The notes beneath the pieces were generated by a model, which saw only the letters and a program-made list of their open reading frames with translations, made no database searches and was not told where the DNA came from. Positions 21,480 to 33,557 of a stretch of 64,000 bases of DNA are shown here, one piece after another; positions within the stretch are counted from its first letter, which is position 1, and every line of letters starts with the position of its first letter. The stretch is taken from NCBI GenBank assembly GCA_029237695.1, contig CM055279.1, positions 61,081,530 through 61,145,529 on the forward strand, in the 5' to 3' direction. This DNA is from Conchocele bisecta. Its lineage: Eukaryota; Mollusca; Bivalvia; Lucinida; Thyasiridae. The position numbers and the translations under genes are program-made.

Positions 21480-22640
21480 CAATAATGTAGAAAAAATGGT
21501 TAAGTTAAAAAGGTGATATTTTTGTTAAAAAATATGTTTTCGGCATAAAACACCAAGGTGCACATCTTCAATATGTGTAGAACACGTGTGTATAGTTTCA
21601 GAACGATCGACTGAACGGTTTCGGAGGAGCTGTGTACACAAACGCTGTACCCTATATAGAATTTAATAGAAAAATGTAGAAAAAATTGCAAAGTTAAAAA
21701 GGTTATATTTTTGTTAAAAAATATTTGTTCGGCATAAAAACACCAAGGTGCACATCTTCAATATGTGTTGAAGACGTGTGCATAGTTTCAGAACGATCGA
21801 CTGAAAGGTTTCGGATGAGTTGTGTACACAAACTCTGTACCATATATCATGTATATAGAATTGTATAGAAAAATTTAGAAGAAATGGCTAAGTTAAGAAA
21901 TATTTTTTCGGCATAAAAACACCAAGGTGCACGTGTAGAAGACGTGTGTATAGTTTCAGAACGATTGACTGAACGGTTTCGGAGGAGTTGTGTACACAAA
22001 CTTTGTACCGTATATAGAATTGTATAGAAAAATGTAAACAAAATGACTAAGTTAAAAAGGTGATATTTTTGTTAAAAAATATTTTTTCGACATAAAAACA
22101 CCAAGGTGCACATCTTCAATATGTGTAGAAGACGTGTGTGATAGTTTCAGAACGTCAAGACTCGAATAAAAACGGTTTCGGTAGGAGTCGTGTACACAAA
22201 CTCTGTACCGTATATATTGAATGTATAGAAAAATGTAGCAAATGGCTAACGTAGGTGATATGTTATATTTTTTCGGCTATAAAAACACCAAGTAAAAAGG
22301 CACATCAAGGTTCACCTATGTGTAGAAGACGTGTGTATAGTTTCAGAACGTTCGACTGAACGGTTTCGGAGGAGTTGTGTACACAAAATCTGTACCGTAT
22401 ATAGAATTGTATAGAAAAATGTAGAAAAAATGGCTAAGTTAAAAAGGTGATATTTTTGTTAACAAATATCTTTTCGGCATAAAAACACCAAGGTGCACAT
22501 CTTCAATATGTGTAGAAGACGTGTGTATAGTTTCAGATCGATGGACTGAACAATTTCGGAGGAGTTGTGTACACGAACTATGCGCTTTTTCTTCAGCTGC
22601 CCGCCCGCCCGTCGTGCGGTAAAACATAATACGTACCGTT
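21480..22640. repeat. 190-bp satellite-like array, block 2
   Basis: About six units of the block 1 family (anchors near 21541, 21729, 21909, 22090, 22270, 22473), some shortened to about 180 bp. It ends in the same unusual terminus as block 1. A damaged unit at 22135-22330 has several small insertions. Confidence 0.85.
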
Positions 22641-23089
22641 TTTTTTTAAAACGATCGTATAAAAATCACACAAAAAAAAAGATAAAAAAGACAATACACA
22701 CAAAAAAAAAAGTTTAAAAAAAAACAAACAAAAAAACAACTGTTGTGGCTGCCAAACTAAACCACCTCGGATGGGTACCCTTGGCAAGGACGAAACAGTT
22801 TATCCTTTCTTATTAAAATTAAAACTACATTTTATTATCAAGCTATCAACTATTTAAATAACCAATGGTGTCCTTCAAACAGAAATAAGCTGAAAATTGT
22901 TTAAAAAAAAGCAGGAAAAGTGATGTGAAAAATTGATGTGCAATGATCATACTTTATAATCTGTTGAAAATATTATTTGTTCAGGTGACGCATTTAATTA
23001 GTATAAATAATTAAAAACATAATTATCATGCCTCATTTGCATACGAAAATAGCCGCACGTCATTATCAGTAAAATAAATATTACTAAAT
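22641..23089. other. Low-complexity and AT-rich sequence, no gene
   Basis: A-rich simple sequence (22655-22740), then AT-rich DNA without a recognisable feature. Confidence 0.4.
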
Positions 23090-24690
23090 GATTATATCTG
23101 TATAGCGGGCACTCGTAATTTTTAGAACTAGTGGAATAGTGTCATTAGTGAAATAATCTTTCTCTTTTTTTCACAATTATTTAATTCTAGCTGCACATGT
23201 TCTGATTTATAGGCAATGGGTTGCACTATATCTCTACACCACGCCACACAGTAAGAATGTACATAATAACATTTACACTTCGCGCACTAAAATATAGAAA
23301 AAACCTGCAGGGTATTGACGTTCATACTTCACTATATTGTTAGTGAGAGACAGATCTACAATACGACACAAAAATATTACCATAAACTTACCTAATAAAG
23401 TGCGTATTGGTAAAATTCTTAGGTCACTCTCAAAGAAGTAGAAAGTAAACAAAGAATGCATTAAATGCATATTTGGAAAGACTACTCCATCATAACTCTT
23501 ACGTAATGCGTATAACGAAATGTAATTGTCTGTTCCACGCTTTTCTGCCGACGAACTTTTGGCTATTAAACACATTAAATCTAAAAAATATTTAAAAATA
23601 AGTAATTTTTCATCAATAACAAAAAGTCACACTGAAATTCCAAAAAATATTTATTTTATTGCGAAAAAAACGAGTAATTTGACATGGGGAGTCAATTTCC
23701 AAATTTTTTTGTTTTTTTGATACTGAAGCATCAAAAAAAGATAAAATTTAGAAATCGACTCTGAAAATTTACTCCGAAACCTGGCGAGATAGGTTGAAAA
23801 TGGTGTAACTAAGAAAACAAGTTAGATTTTTAAAATCGGTCCACAAATAAAAAATAAAAATCTATTTTTAGCCCCCATGTTAAATTCCCATAGGAAAATC
23901 GTTTTTCGCAATACAATCAATATTTGATGAAATTTCATCAAATAAATGTTATAAATGTTTTTGGGGAGGGTGATTTTTTTGTTATTGATAAAAAAGTACT
24001 TATTTTTAAATATTATTTAGATATGTACTCAGAACTAATTTAATTCCTATAAAGAACATGTTTTGCCTACTGAATAGGCATGTACCTTTAACTACCGGGG
24101 AAAATCTTCAGTTTATAGTTGAAGGAGGCCTGTATACAACAGGAGCAGAAACAAGCATACACGGACAATTAAATCTGCAAGAACGTGATCTTGAACGACT
24201 TTGAAGTAAATAAAGCCAATGGCGTAAAACAATTACAAGGGACGCAACCAGGGCGGTCAAGATGTACAACTCGGTGTACAGTCAAAACGGCCCCTGGTCA
24301 AAACGGACCCATGTCGCCGATTATACAAAGAGGATCTGATACGAGGGTGGGTCCATAAATAGTGTCACATGATACATAACTGTAAAAGTATGACTAAAAC
24401 TACACTTATCGTTATATATTTCGTGCCGCAATATTCGTTGCTAAGCAACCGGCATTGATCATGTTGATACATTCGACATTTGCGGTTACGTGTGACTGAA
24501 TGTTATCGAAGCTACTGTAACGGATACATAGCAGTGATGTGTTTCAAATAAATGTATAATCCAGACGCCTATAATCGTACTACGTCAGTTTTCGTGCCCG
24601 TATATAACTACGTGTAGTTTTTGTCCGACGAATAGGCCGGATACAGTAGAACGTCTCATTATCCCACACGCGCGGCAGTGACGTCACTAG
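23090..24690. repeat. Dispersed repeat R, copy 2, split by a ~930-bp insertion
   Basis: 23090-23150 and 24095-24690 match repeat R copy 1 (5285-6740). The intervening 23155-24090 is absent from copy 1. It is AT-rich with no coding motif I recognise. Copy 2 lacks both insertions present in copy 1. Confidence 0.65.
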
Positions 24691-24855
24691 TCGCATGTGG
24701 TGGCACATCACGTCATTTTTTAAAATTATGGACCCCACGTCTTCTTTTGGACTTTTTGGAGAGCTTATGCTTTACAGTTTGGAATACAATGTTTCGTGAT
24801 ATTCTTTGTTGTGTAGTAGGACGGGAATGTGTTATAAAGTGAAAAATAGCTTGTA

Positions 24856-24926
24856 GACGGCTGGCGTCGAACCCAGGCCGCCTGCGTGAGAGACGAACAC
24901 CCTACCACTTCGCTATAAATGCCGGC
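24856..24926 (-). other. tRNA-like sequence (pseudo-tRNA or SINE head)
   Basis: The minus strand reads TATAGCGAAGTGGTAGGGTG, then GTTCGTCTCTCACG, then CTGGGTTCGACGCC. A-box and B-box consensus are recognisable, but the acceptor stem does not close convincingly. Not called as a functional tRNA. Confidence 0.45.
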
Positions 24927-24968
24927 TTGTACCGCAAGGCAGTACAAATGTTCGATTATCCTACTATG

Positions 24969-25062
24969 GCAGGGGCGGCGGAAGTGCGGGACCCTGCCCC
25001 CTGCCCCCACCAATATTATTTGTTGGGGAGGCCTAGCCCCCTCAATAATTAAGTCGCCCCTG
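24969..25062. mobile_element. Short MITE-like remnant
   Basis: CAGGGGCGGCGGAAG at the left and AAGTCGCCCCTG at the right form short inverted ends. The interior (GGGGAGGCCTAGCCCCCTCA) resembles the right portion of the hAT element ending at 52092. No clear target duplication. Confidence 0.45.
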
Positions 25063-25746
25063 ATTAGTCTGGTCAAAGATGAAATGGTTAGGTCACTTTA
25101 ACACACTATAATACTGGTCACTGTATTGTTCAAGTTCTCACACACTTTCGTTTTTCGTTTTCTAGTGTGAGAACTGTCAATACATATTTAACTGCTGTAA
25201 TGGTGAATCTCACTCACCCTAGTGATCGCCTCCATATTGTTCGATATGTAAGAAATACGGGTTCTCTGCTGGATTTAATAGTTTATCCTAATTACTTGAC
25301 ATACGGATACGGAGGCGCGACAACCTGGGTCTTGTGCGATTTTACGGAACGGATGACACTACTTTATAATACGGATATACTTACATTGTATCTTACATAG
25401 ATATTGCCTACTTCACCTCAATCATACCATTCACCATGTATTTCAATTTAATGAGGCTTTATGCTGGGCACACGTCTTTACAGATCATGTACTGACTAGT
25501 ATATAGAGATACCTCTACATGTAAGTGTGCATCGTAATTCGACACAGTCGGTGCCTAATTCATTCCTGATATGTGTATATATATCATATCATATATACAG
25601 ATATGAAACCATTTACTTGCTGGATGAATAAAATATGGTCTATCAACCCAATAGCTACCATGGTTTGTGCATCCATTGGTCGCAATCAGCTACACCGGTT
25701 TCGTCAGATGTATGGCTTATTGCGGCTCGATTATCGTCAAGGTATT
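25063..25746. other. Unassigned sequence with a short perfect hairpin
   Basis: AGTTCTCACAC (about 25132-25142) pairs with GTGTGAGAACT (about 25167-25177). I see no supported gene in this stretch. Confidence 0.45.
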
Positions 25747-25801
25747 TTCATTGTATACATGGTATAGCCATTGAGTATATCCCGTACATTCAATCAAGTG
25801 T

Positions 25802-25847
25802 GACCTGATACCAGACACACGAAATTACGCGTTTCTGGTATCAGGTC
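25802..25847. repeat. Perfect 13-bp hairpin conserved in both copies of block A
   Basis: GACCTGATACCAG and CTGGTATCAGGTC flank a 20-base loop. Copy 2 has it at 48881-48926, with both arms and the loop unchanged. Confidence 0.85.
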
Positions 25848-26112
25848 GCGCATATACGTAGCTAACGATGTTTAAGTTGTGTTGTAAATTCAGTTAGATG
25901 TATGTCAATTACTGAGTTACCGATATATGACTGGTATGTGACTATGTACGTACAGCATGTTTATCCTGTACAACAGTACAACCTCGATCACAATGCAAAC
26001 GTCTGCAATTGAACCATGGGGCTGTAGTACACACGGTAAGCGAATAGTATTCACTACACTCCTTAATATTATTGAGACATTTACTTAGTAACTATGTATT
26101 AGCATGTATTAA

Positions 26113-26351
26113 CCCTTTCAACGCCACAGGCCTGTATAGTAGTATTGGCAAAAGAGTGTAGAGCCAGATGAGCCGGCTCATGACGAACCGTCTCACCAGG
26201 ATCTGCACTTTTTGCAAGTAATTTACATACTTTCAGAACAGAAACACCCACTTTTCATAAATTAATTAGTCTGCAAATGATCTTACGACGATTGAATTGG
26301 TTGGAAAATTAACATATCAAAATGCATTCTAGTTACTTAGGGGTGAACGGG
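26113..26351. mobile_element. TTAA-type (piggyBac-like) MITE, block A copy 1
   Basis: Flanked by TTAA at the left (26109-26112) and a decayed GTAA at the right. Ends are CCCTTTCAACGCC and GGGGTGAACGGG. The TTAA target and CCC terminus are piggyBac hallmarks. It is shared with copy 2, so insertion preceded the duplication. Confidence 0.75.
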
Positions 26352-27899
26352 TAAAAATGCATTTTTTATTCAGTCACAACGACTACATGGTTTTACATAT
26401 TGTATATACATGTACATGTCATGATCATAATGTTATATCATGTGTTGATATGACAAAGCATGTATCACATATATTGAATGCGGCATCTAATGTGCAAATG
26501 TATTTAATTACTTAGTTTATTGTCAGTACTTGGTTTATTGACGATATTATTCGCTCCAATTGTATTGTAATCTGATTATAGATTTAAGAACTGCATGTGA
26601 AAGTATCCGGCTGATATGGGAACCTTGTGTCTTTCGGAACAGCATAGACACATCTTTACACTGTCTTATCCGAGTATACGCTGGCCTACATATTGTTGTG
26701 AAATAGCCCGAGTGGTGGGATATTATATTATGGTCAGTTTAGGTAAACGACAGTCTGTTGCAGTTGCCTGTGGTTGACAGGCAATAAAGGTGTATTACTG
26801 TAAAAGTATTACAATAATATGATAGAATACCTCATAGGTAAGACAAATGGCCTCATGAGAACAAAAGAACATAACAAAACCTCCTAAAAGCATATGCATG
26901 ATATGTTGTAGTCCCAATTAGTCACTACAGAAGAAATATAGCATAACCATATTATTAATGATACAAAACGAACGTACCTGAAATATATATAGTACATATT
27001 TGTAACACAAAATACAATCGGAATAGAGACGATCTACATCCAATAACTATCTTATGGCGAGTGCAATGGGGCATAGCGGTGAGCATGCAATTGTGTATTA
27101 GTGATACGCGCTACTAAACCGCCGCGTAATGACAAGCTATCGGCCATAAGAAGTACATGTATTAAGAGTATACAGAACGTTTTGGAGAAACATGGAAACT
27201 ACAACACATTATGTTTAACATTTATTGATAATCTGAAATACATTTAAATGAAAACATTCACATGAAAGACACAAATTCAATGATCCTATGACACTTACCT
27301 GGAGGGATCAATGCACATAGCACAACGTGGGAGTTATAAGTACCTGTCCGTTCGTGTCGGTGTCTAGTGTAAGAAAGAGACAGATAGAGCACATGGGCTT
27401 CTAATGTAAACAAACCGCTCGTGCGTAACGAAATCAGGGAAAGCTGGTTCCACCACGTCATTTGGCCAGAACCGGGAACCATAGAAGATAAAATACGTAA
27501 TGGTTAAAATGCTCAAAGTATAATCACAACAATATGTCGATCGATCAATATGCATACCATTGAACTACAGTTTTAGCCATTCACGATTTTATGGAAATAA
27601 GTTATGACCTGACCTAGAACACTGTCCGTGGATTGGAAATCCATTTTGCTGCTTTTACCATAATTAGTCCGCATATTATTTACCATATACAACCGCACCT
27701 CGATTCGTTTGGTAGACTACCTAGAAGAAACAAACATAATGTAATGTAAATCAAGATGCAAATTCACATGATGCGCAACATACAAGTTATCTTTAATGGA
27801 AAATTTGAGGTACTTTTTGTAAGCGTCACTGCGTCAATCACCCTGTACTTGGATCAACTCCGCAGGAACTCACGGAAACGTAACAGACTAGCATATTCC

Positions 27900-28590
27900 G
27901 GCTATTGGTACTTTACGGAACGGAACGGAACGGAACACGGTTTGGGGTACCAAGTGGGGCAATTGTCGAAATTGAAAAACTTATGCAGTTAATTAACGAT
28001 ATGACTAATTCAAATGTGCATCATAATTGAAGTAAGTATCATGCGTTGGGAACCTAATAATGCAATATCAATACGTTGAACGTGTTGCTAATAACACCAT
28101 TAGTTAACAAGATGCTTGTTCCGTTCCGTTCCGTAAAGTACTAATCACCTAGGGTAATTGGTACTTTACGGAACGGAACGGAACGGAACGGAACGAGATT
28201 TTTTATTTACCAAAACAGGCACAAATACCACTTCTGAATCGTGTCAGAGGCAGTCCTTTGGAATATGTAGTATAATACTTCCCGCGACTGTATTTCTTCA
28301 AGAAAGTAACCCCCCCCCCCCCCCCACCCATCTATCTATCCGGAACAGTACTTGTACTAATTTGGTGCATTAATTAACTTATGCAGTTAATTAACGATGT
28401 GACTAATTCAAATGTGCATCATAATTGAAGTAAGTATCATGCTTTGGGAACCTAATAATGCAATATCAATATGTTGAACGTGTTGCTAATAACACCATTA
28501 GTTAACAAGATGCGTGTTCCTTTCCGTTCCGTAAAGTACTAATCATCTAGGGTAATTGGTACTTTACGGAACGGAACGGTGAATTGGTTT
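27900..28590 (+). repeat. Left terminal inverted repeat of the 10.58-kb element
   Basis: Includes (GGAAC)n, GGTTTGGGGTACCAAGTGGG, TTATGCAGTTAATTAACGAT and two palindromic modules GTAAAGTACTAATCA-CCTAGGGTAATTGGTACTTTAC (split here at the centre). It is mirrored at about 37720-38481. Confidence 0.8.
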
Positions 28591-28779
28591 TTTTCCGCTG
28601 TGACCTACAATTTGACGAAATTTGCCAGTCGAGATTCCCAGGGTGTTTGTTTACCCAAAACACGTGCCGATTCCCGGACGCGCACCAAAAACGTTTTTAG
28701 GTTTGAGGCGGCTTTCAGCTGCGCCGAAAACCTATTGTATTCGTTGGGTTTTTAGGTTTGAGGCAGCTTTTTTTATTCA

Positions 28780-30155
28780 GCCGTTCAGTCTACAGCCCAA
28801 ACCGCTGGTCGGATCGACTTCAAATTGTGCAAGCCGATTCGGATCAAGTGTGAGCAGAGACTCAGAGATTTTCAGAAATATCTTAATGCCACTTTCCACG
28901 AAACCGGAAGTGACGTCATATTTTCTATAACTTTCTATAACTTCCTTATTTTCCAACCGATATCAAAAATTCGTTTTGCATTGGAAAGCTGACAAAATTC
29001 TCTATCTCGGCCTCGCTGACAGTTCTCGGCTATCTGGTCAAATAAGAGAGCTATAGGCATTTGAAGTTGAAAAATGTACATACTTTTCAACGATTTTGCC
29101 GAATTTTTGCCGAATTTCGGCTGATAACGGGTGGTCTTTACAAACGTTTTCCAATTCGTTTTACAGTAATGTCATCAACATAATTTCTTGCCAGTGTGAT
29201 AGGGGAGTGTCAGGCGCATAAAAGATGATAATTTTCAGAGCTCTATCTTGACTACTTCCGGTTCTATTGGATGTCAAAGATGAACGTCTTTTTTTCAAGT
29301 TTTCAAAATAGAGCAAACGGATGTGACGTCAGCTGGGTTATTTATCAATAGATTTCAAAATTTCTTGATGCGGTCGATATTTCAGTCCTTTAGCTAAAAC
29401 TTTCCCGCTTTGTGCCCGGCCTATGGTGAAAAACAAACGAAAACTTCACTGGCGGAATATTGCATATTTCCGTTTTATTAGGTGTATTTACAAATGGCGT
29501 AAACTGCCATTTAAGGGCGATAACTATCGAAAAATAATCATCCGCTGACTTACGGGCTCCCTCCATCTACACCAAACCGCTGGTCGGATCGACTTCAAAT
29601 TTTACATACCGATTCGGATCAAGTGTGAGCAGAGACTCAGAGATTTTCAGATATCTTTTAATGATACCTTCCACGAAAACGGAAGTGACGTCATACTTCC
29701 TATAACTTCCTTATTTTCCAACCGATTTCAAGAATTCTTTTGCATTGGAAAGCTGACAAAATTCTCTATCTCAGATTTGCTGACAGTTTTTATTTTTGGC
29801 TATCTGCTCAAATAAAAGATCTATATGCATTTGAATTTGAAAAATGTAACATACTTTTCAACGATTTTGCCGAATTTCGGCTGATAACGGGTGGTCTTTA
29901 TAAACGTTTTCCAATTTGTACAGTACTGTCAGCAACATAATTTCTTGCCAGGGTGATAGGGGAGTGTCAGCCGCATGAAAGATGATAATTTTCAGAGCTA
30001 TATCTTGACTACTTACGGCTCTATTCGATGTCAAAGATGAACGTATTTTTTCAAAGTTTTCAAAATAGAGCAAACCGATGTGACGTCAGCTTCGTTATTT
30101 ATCATTCGATTTCAATTGTTTTTGCTGTAGTCGATATTTCAGTCCTTTAGCTAAA
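28780..30155. repeat. Two ~600-bp direct repeats inside the 10.58-kb element
   Basis: AAACCGCTGGTCGGATCGAC starts copies at about 28799 and 29574. Each continues through GTGAGCAGAGACTCAGAGAT, GAAGTGACGTCATA and GCTGATAACGGGTGGTCTTT to GATATTTCAGTCCTTTAGCT. Short open frames inside them are not conserved and look non-coding. TGACGTCA (CRE-like) motifs occur in both copies; function unknown. Confidence 0.75.
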
Positions 30156-30160
30156 ACTTT

Positions 30161-30227
30161 GGCTGAGGATCGAACCCGGTATCCGTCGCTCCGAGCCCAT
30201 CGCTCTACCTCTAAGCTAACCGGCCCC
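30161..30227 (-). other. tRNA-like sequence
   Basis: The minus strand reads GGGGCCGGTTAGCTTAGAGG, TAGAGC ... ACCGGGTTCGATCC, with clear A-box and B-box likeness. The acceptor and anticodon stems pair poorly and the length is about 67 nt, so it is a pseudo-tRNA or SINE head, not a working tRNA. Confidence 0.45.
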
Positions 30228-31664
30228 ACATCGGTGTGATGATGCGAACACAATAATGTTGGACTGTTCATTCTAAAACTTCAGAAATTCTTTTTGCAAC
30301 CGATAGTTTGCACCTTGGGCTAAAGCTTAGTTACACATGAAATCAATGTTTGAGGCTCAAACCGTTGATGCAGCTCAAGCTGCTCTAGTTCTTAAGTTTT
30401 TTCCCAAATATTGGGGCGGCGGTCGCTACCCCCCTGCCGCCCCACTTCCGACGCCTCTGCATTTAATTTATAAAATTAAAAATTAAATACTGTGCGTGAG
30501 TGAGTTGAATACCGTGTGATCTAATGATTTCTAAAGAAATTTACTAAAAAATAAACAAATTATTTTAAAATTATCACTAATAGATCTATATCCGATATTC
30601 ATTCATCTGCAGATGCAACCCACCAATGTTCGCATTCTTCAAGATTGTTAAAAGCATGGTGGATGTTTAACTGACTGAATGGCGAACAGTGTAGTCCCTG
30701 ATCAGACTGCGTGGATGCGGATGCGCAGGCTGATCTGGGGATACACTGGTCGCATAACCCATAAGCCCCATTTCTCCAGTCACGGCCACACGTAACCGCA
30801 GCCTACATATCGAGTCAAAACTGAATTATCGTCCCTTATATAATAAGTGAATCTGAGAGCTATTCAATGTTCACCAAATTAATACTAACATAGATCTACA
30901 TGTAAACTGAAAACACATTATTATCATTAAATTGAAACACGTAGCTTGTATTCATAATTGAAACACACAAAAAACGGTGTGTAGACTACAGTACTGTCTT
31001 AACAGAAACTTCTACGATCACTATTACTTGATTCTATTGTTATTACTGAAACCAAGTGATACAGTAGGTTGGAGTGATTGGCTATGTCTCGTTCCGTTCC
31101 GTTCCGTTTTTTACTAATCACCTAGGGTGATTAGTAAAAATCGGAACGGAACGGAACCAAAGCGACCAAAACTTTTTTTCTGACATCATTTTTTGACAAC
31201 TGATTAGTCTATTGGCTTAGTACATGGTTTGTGCACATTCAGCATGTTCAGTGTATGTGACCGTGTACACCGTATGATGTGAATAGGTCCCCGTATCACT
31301 GTGTGGTTACTCGGCGACAACGGGCGGGAAGTCTACGTGGATATAGCAACGGAGTCTGGCTGGATCATTGGCGATTGCATGTAGACATGTGCAGTGGTGC
31401 ATAAATGGCACACAATACTATTTATTGCCATGGTAAAGATATTGATTCAGAATGGGTTACCAGTACAACATTAGTTGTTACTATCAACTTTCTGTAGTAT
31501 TGATAGAATATGTTTATATTAATTAAACAAACGATTTCAGTATAATTGTTGAAAATTACTACGTGGAATATAAGTTTGTTGTGGATGAATTTCCGATAAA
31601 CTCATGTGGGAATACTGAATGTTATGTCACTTAGAGAACAACTTGAAAGAGATTTGTATGACTA
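30228..31664. other. Interior of the 10.58-kb element, one palindrome
   Basis: No gene recognised. 31091-31157 holds a palindromic module of the GGAAC family (GTTCCGTTCCGTTCCG, TTACTAATCACCTAGG, GTGATTAGTAA, CGGAACGGAACGGAAC). Confidence 0.55.
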
Positions 31665-32712
31665 ATGTAGCGTTTGACGAAAATTATTTGCCCCTAGGGG
31701 TAAAATACACCTGTTCCGTTTATATGACGAAAATTTGCCCTTAGGGGTATTTCTAATGTACCGTTTATATGACATTTAAAAAGTGGAGGTCAACTTATGA
31801 TCAAGTATATTGTGTTGAACACGATTTGTCCGCCTGTACGTGATATAATCCACGAGCTTTAGCTGGTTTTTGACGCAGACAAACGTTTTCAGATTGAACG
31901 TTGCCTGGACAAAAGTCGGTGTCCGATCTCCGTGCTCCGGCAAAACCGACACTGTCTATTATCAGACCTGCGTATCCGAGGATGTAGTCAATTAAATGAA
32001 TTTGATGAAATATTACATTGGTTATTTAGTAAATATCCAGAGATTACGACCGCCCCTATTTAAAATAGTTTCTAACTGTGACAGGATATAAAATAAATTC
32101 ACCGGAATCACAGACGGACACATGAACAGGGGCCTATTTCATCAACATTGTAAAGTATACTTTACTAGCAAAGTATACTTTGAGGGAGTAATCATTTATT
32201 TTTCCTGAAATGCATTATTTCATATAGAACTAACAAATGCATATATTTCATGATTAAAAGTATGCAGAATTATTATACTGAATTTATTACATTATCACAG
32301 CCATTAAATGGCTTTTAATGGCTGTGATAATGTAATAAATTCAGAATAATAAAAATTAATAAATTTATCATAAAATTGAAAAATTCTCCCTCTAAGTATA
32401 CTTTGCTACTAAAGTATACTTTGCAATGTTGGTGAAATAGGCTACAGATGGACGCGCGTAATACTAAATGCAACCCACCATTATCCAGTATATGACAACT
32501 ATACATATTGGACGACGACAACTAAGGTTTGCCCCTGGGGTAAACTTAATGTACCCTTTATCTGACGAAAATAACCATAGGGGCAAATACATTTGCCCCA
32601 CCTCTTGGGTAGGGGTATTTTACCCCTATGGTTATATTTGCCCCTAGGGTCAAACGCGTTCACATGACATTAGTTTGCCCCTAGGGGAAAATTTGGTCAT
32701 ATAAACGGGGCA
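31665..32712. repeat. Cluster of TTGCCCCTAGGGGTAAA palindromes in inverted array
   Basis: TTTGCCCCTAGGGG-type palindromes or half-sites occur near 31690, 31737, 32530, 32575, 32615, 32640 and 32680. Outer markers GTTTATATGAC (31728 region) and GTCATATAAAC (32696 region) point inward to each other. This suggests a fold-back element around the nested palindrome at 32132-32442. Confidence 0.6.
32132..32442. mobile_element. 311-bp fold-back MITE with a perfect central hairpin
   Basis: The outer arms GCCTATTTCATCAACATTG and CAATGTTGGTGAAATAGGC are inverted. Inner AAAGTATACTTT motifs are mirrored. The centre has 31-bp arms starting CTGAATTTATTACATTATCA around a 4-base turn (about 32279-32344). Confidence 0.8.
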
Positions 32713-33557
32713 TAAGTAATCTGCTATTATTTCACAATTAATTATTTTCATAAAGCGACGGAGTCTGACACCGGTACTACGGAGTTAGCATGATAAGAAT
32801 ATCAGGGCTACGGAGTCTTCTTGATTTATTTTGTACAAATTGTAATCAACTTGGAGACGTTGTATGTCCTTGGTAGGTATATGTTCAACTCTTATTATAT
32901 AATGATATGAGTTTTTCTTGCCGCAAGAAATACCGTACGATAAGTAATGTTACGAGGATCTATCAACGCATAACTGACCATTTTTCCATTTTCCCATATT
33001 CATTTTGTGATTTTCTCCTGGAGATAGTATTCACTTTATGGTTACTAGGTTACAGCAACACGGATATTTGTACGAATATCGGTACGTTTCGGATGTTTGC
33101 GCAACCTATAATCGTCGACATATCGTCAAAAATGACATAAATTATGTTACGGCATTTTCTGTTCCATTTGACAATCAAAACCACGAAGTAAAACATCGTA
33201 TTCATACTGTTCAGGGATTGTATGACAACATTTCGACGGTGATTATGTTGTGGTGTCGGTGATGATGTTGTGCAGGGTGCAAATACCACACTGAACTCGT
33301 TGGGCCTCTCCATGGCGGATTCTGACAATTTCCTTTGCTATATGTACTTTAATCATAGACGGGTCGAATAGCTCTTTGCTCTATTGTTTATCATACCATC
33401 GATGCAGAAAAATATTAACAGTACGTAAGCACACGCTGTTTAATTTGTGAACGCCACCGCAACTGAATTTCGCACATCCACGTGCGACATTGTGCACACC
33501 ACATGCCTTGTATGTATACTGTGCCCAGACGAATGCTTTTCGATTTATTTCGTTTAC
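32713..33557. other. Unassigned sequence in the 10.58-kb element
   Basis: Several short overlapping open frames of 70-110 codons exist on both strands, but none shows a recognisable domain or a compelling start context. No gene is called. Confidence 0.4.

Larger units (their letters stand above)
25747..27891. repeat. Duplicated block A, copy 1, left part
   Basis: Collinear with 48810-52690 apart from insertions. The copies share TTGTATACATGGTATAGCCA at their left edge, a TTAA MITE, and ACGTGGGAGTTATAAGTACC/ACGTGGGGGTTATAAGTACC. Copy 1 has an extra 455 bp (about 26838-27292) absent from copy 2 and lacks the hAT element found there. The block resumes at 38490 after the giant insertion. Confidence 0.8.

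Noticed and set aside
24856..24926. Functional tRNA genes at 24856-24926 and 30161-30227
   Set aside because: Internal promoter boxes are recognisable but acceptor and anticodon stems do not pair well, so they are listed only as tRNA-like.
28622..28930. 102-codon ORF with Pro/Arg-rich start as a gene
   Set aside because: It lies in a directly repeated ~600-bp segment whose second copy does not preserve the frame.
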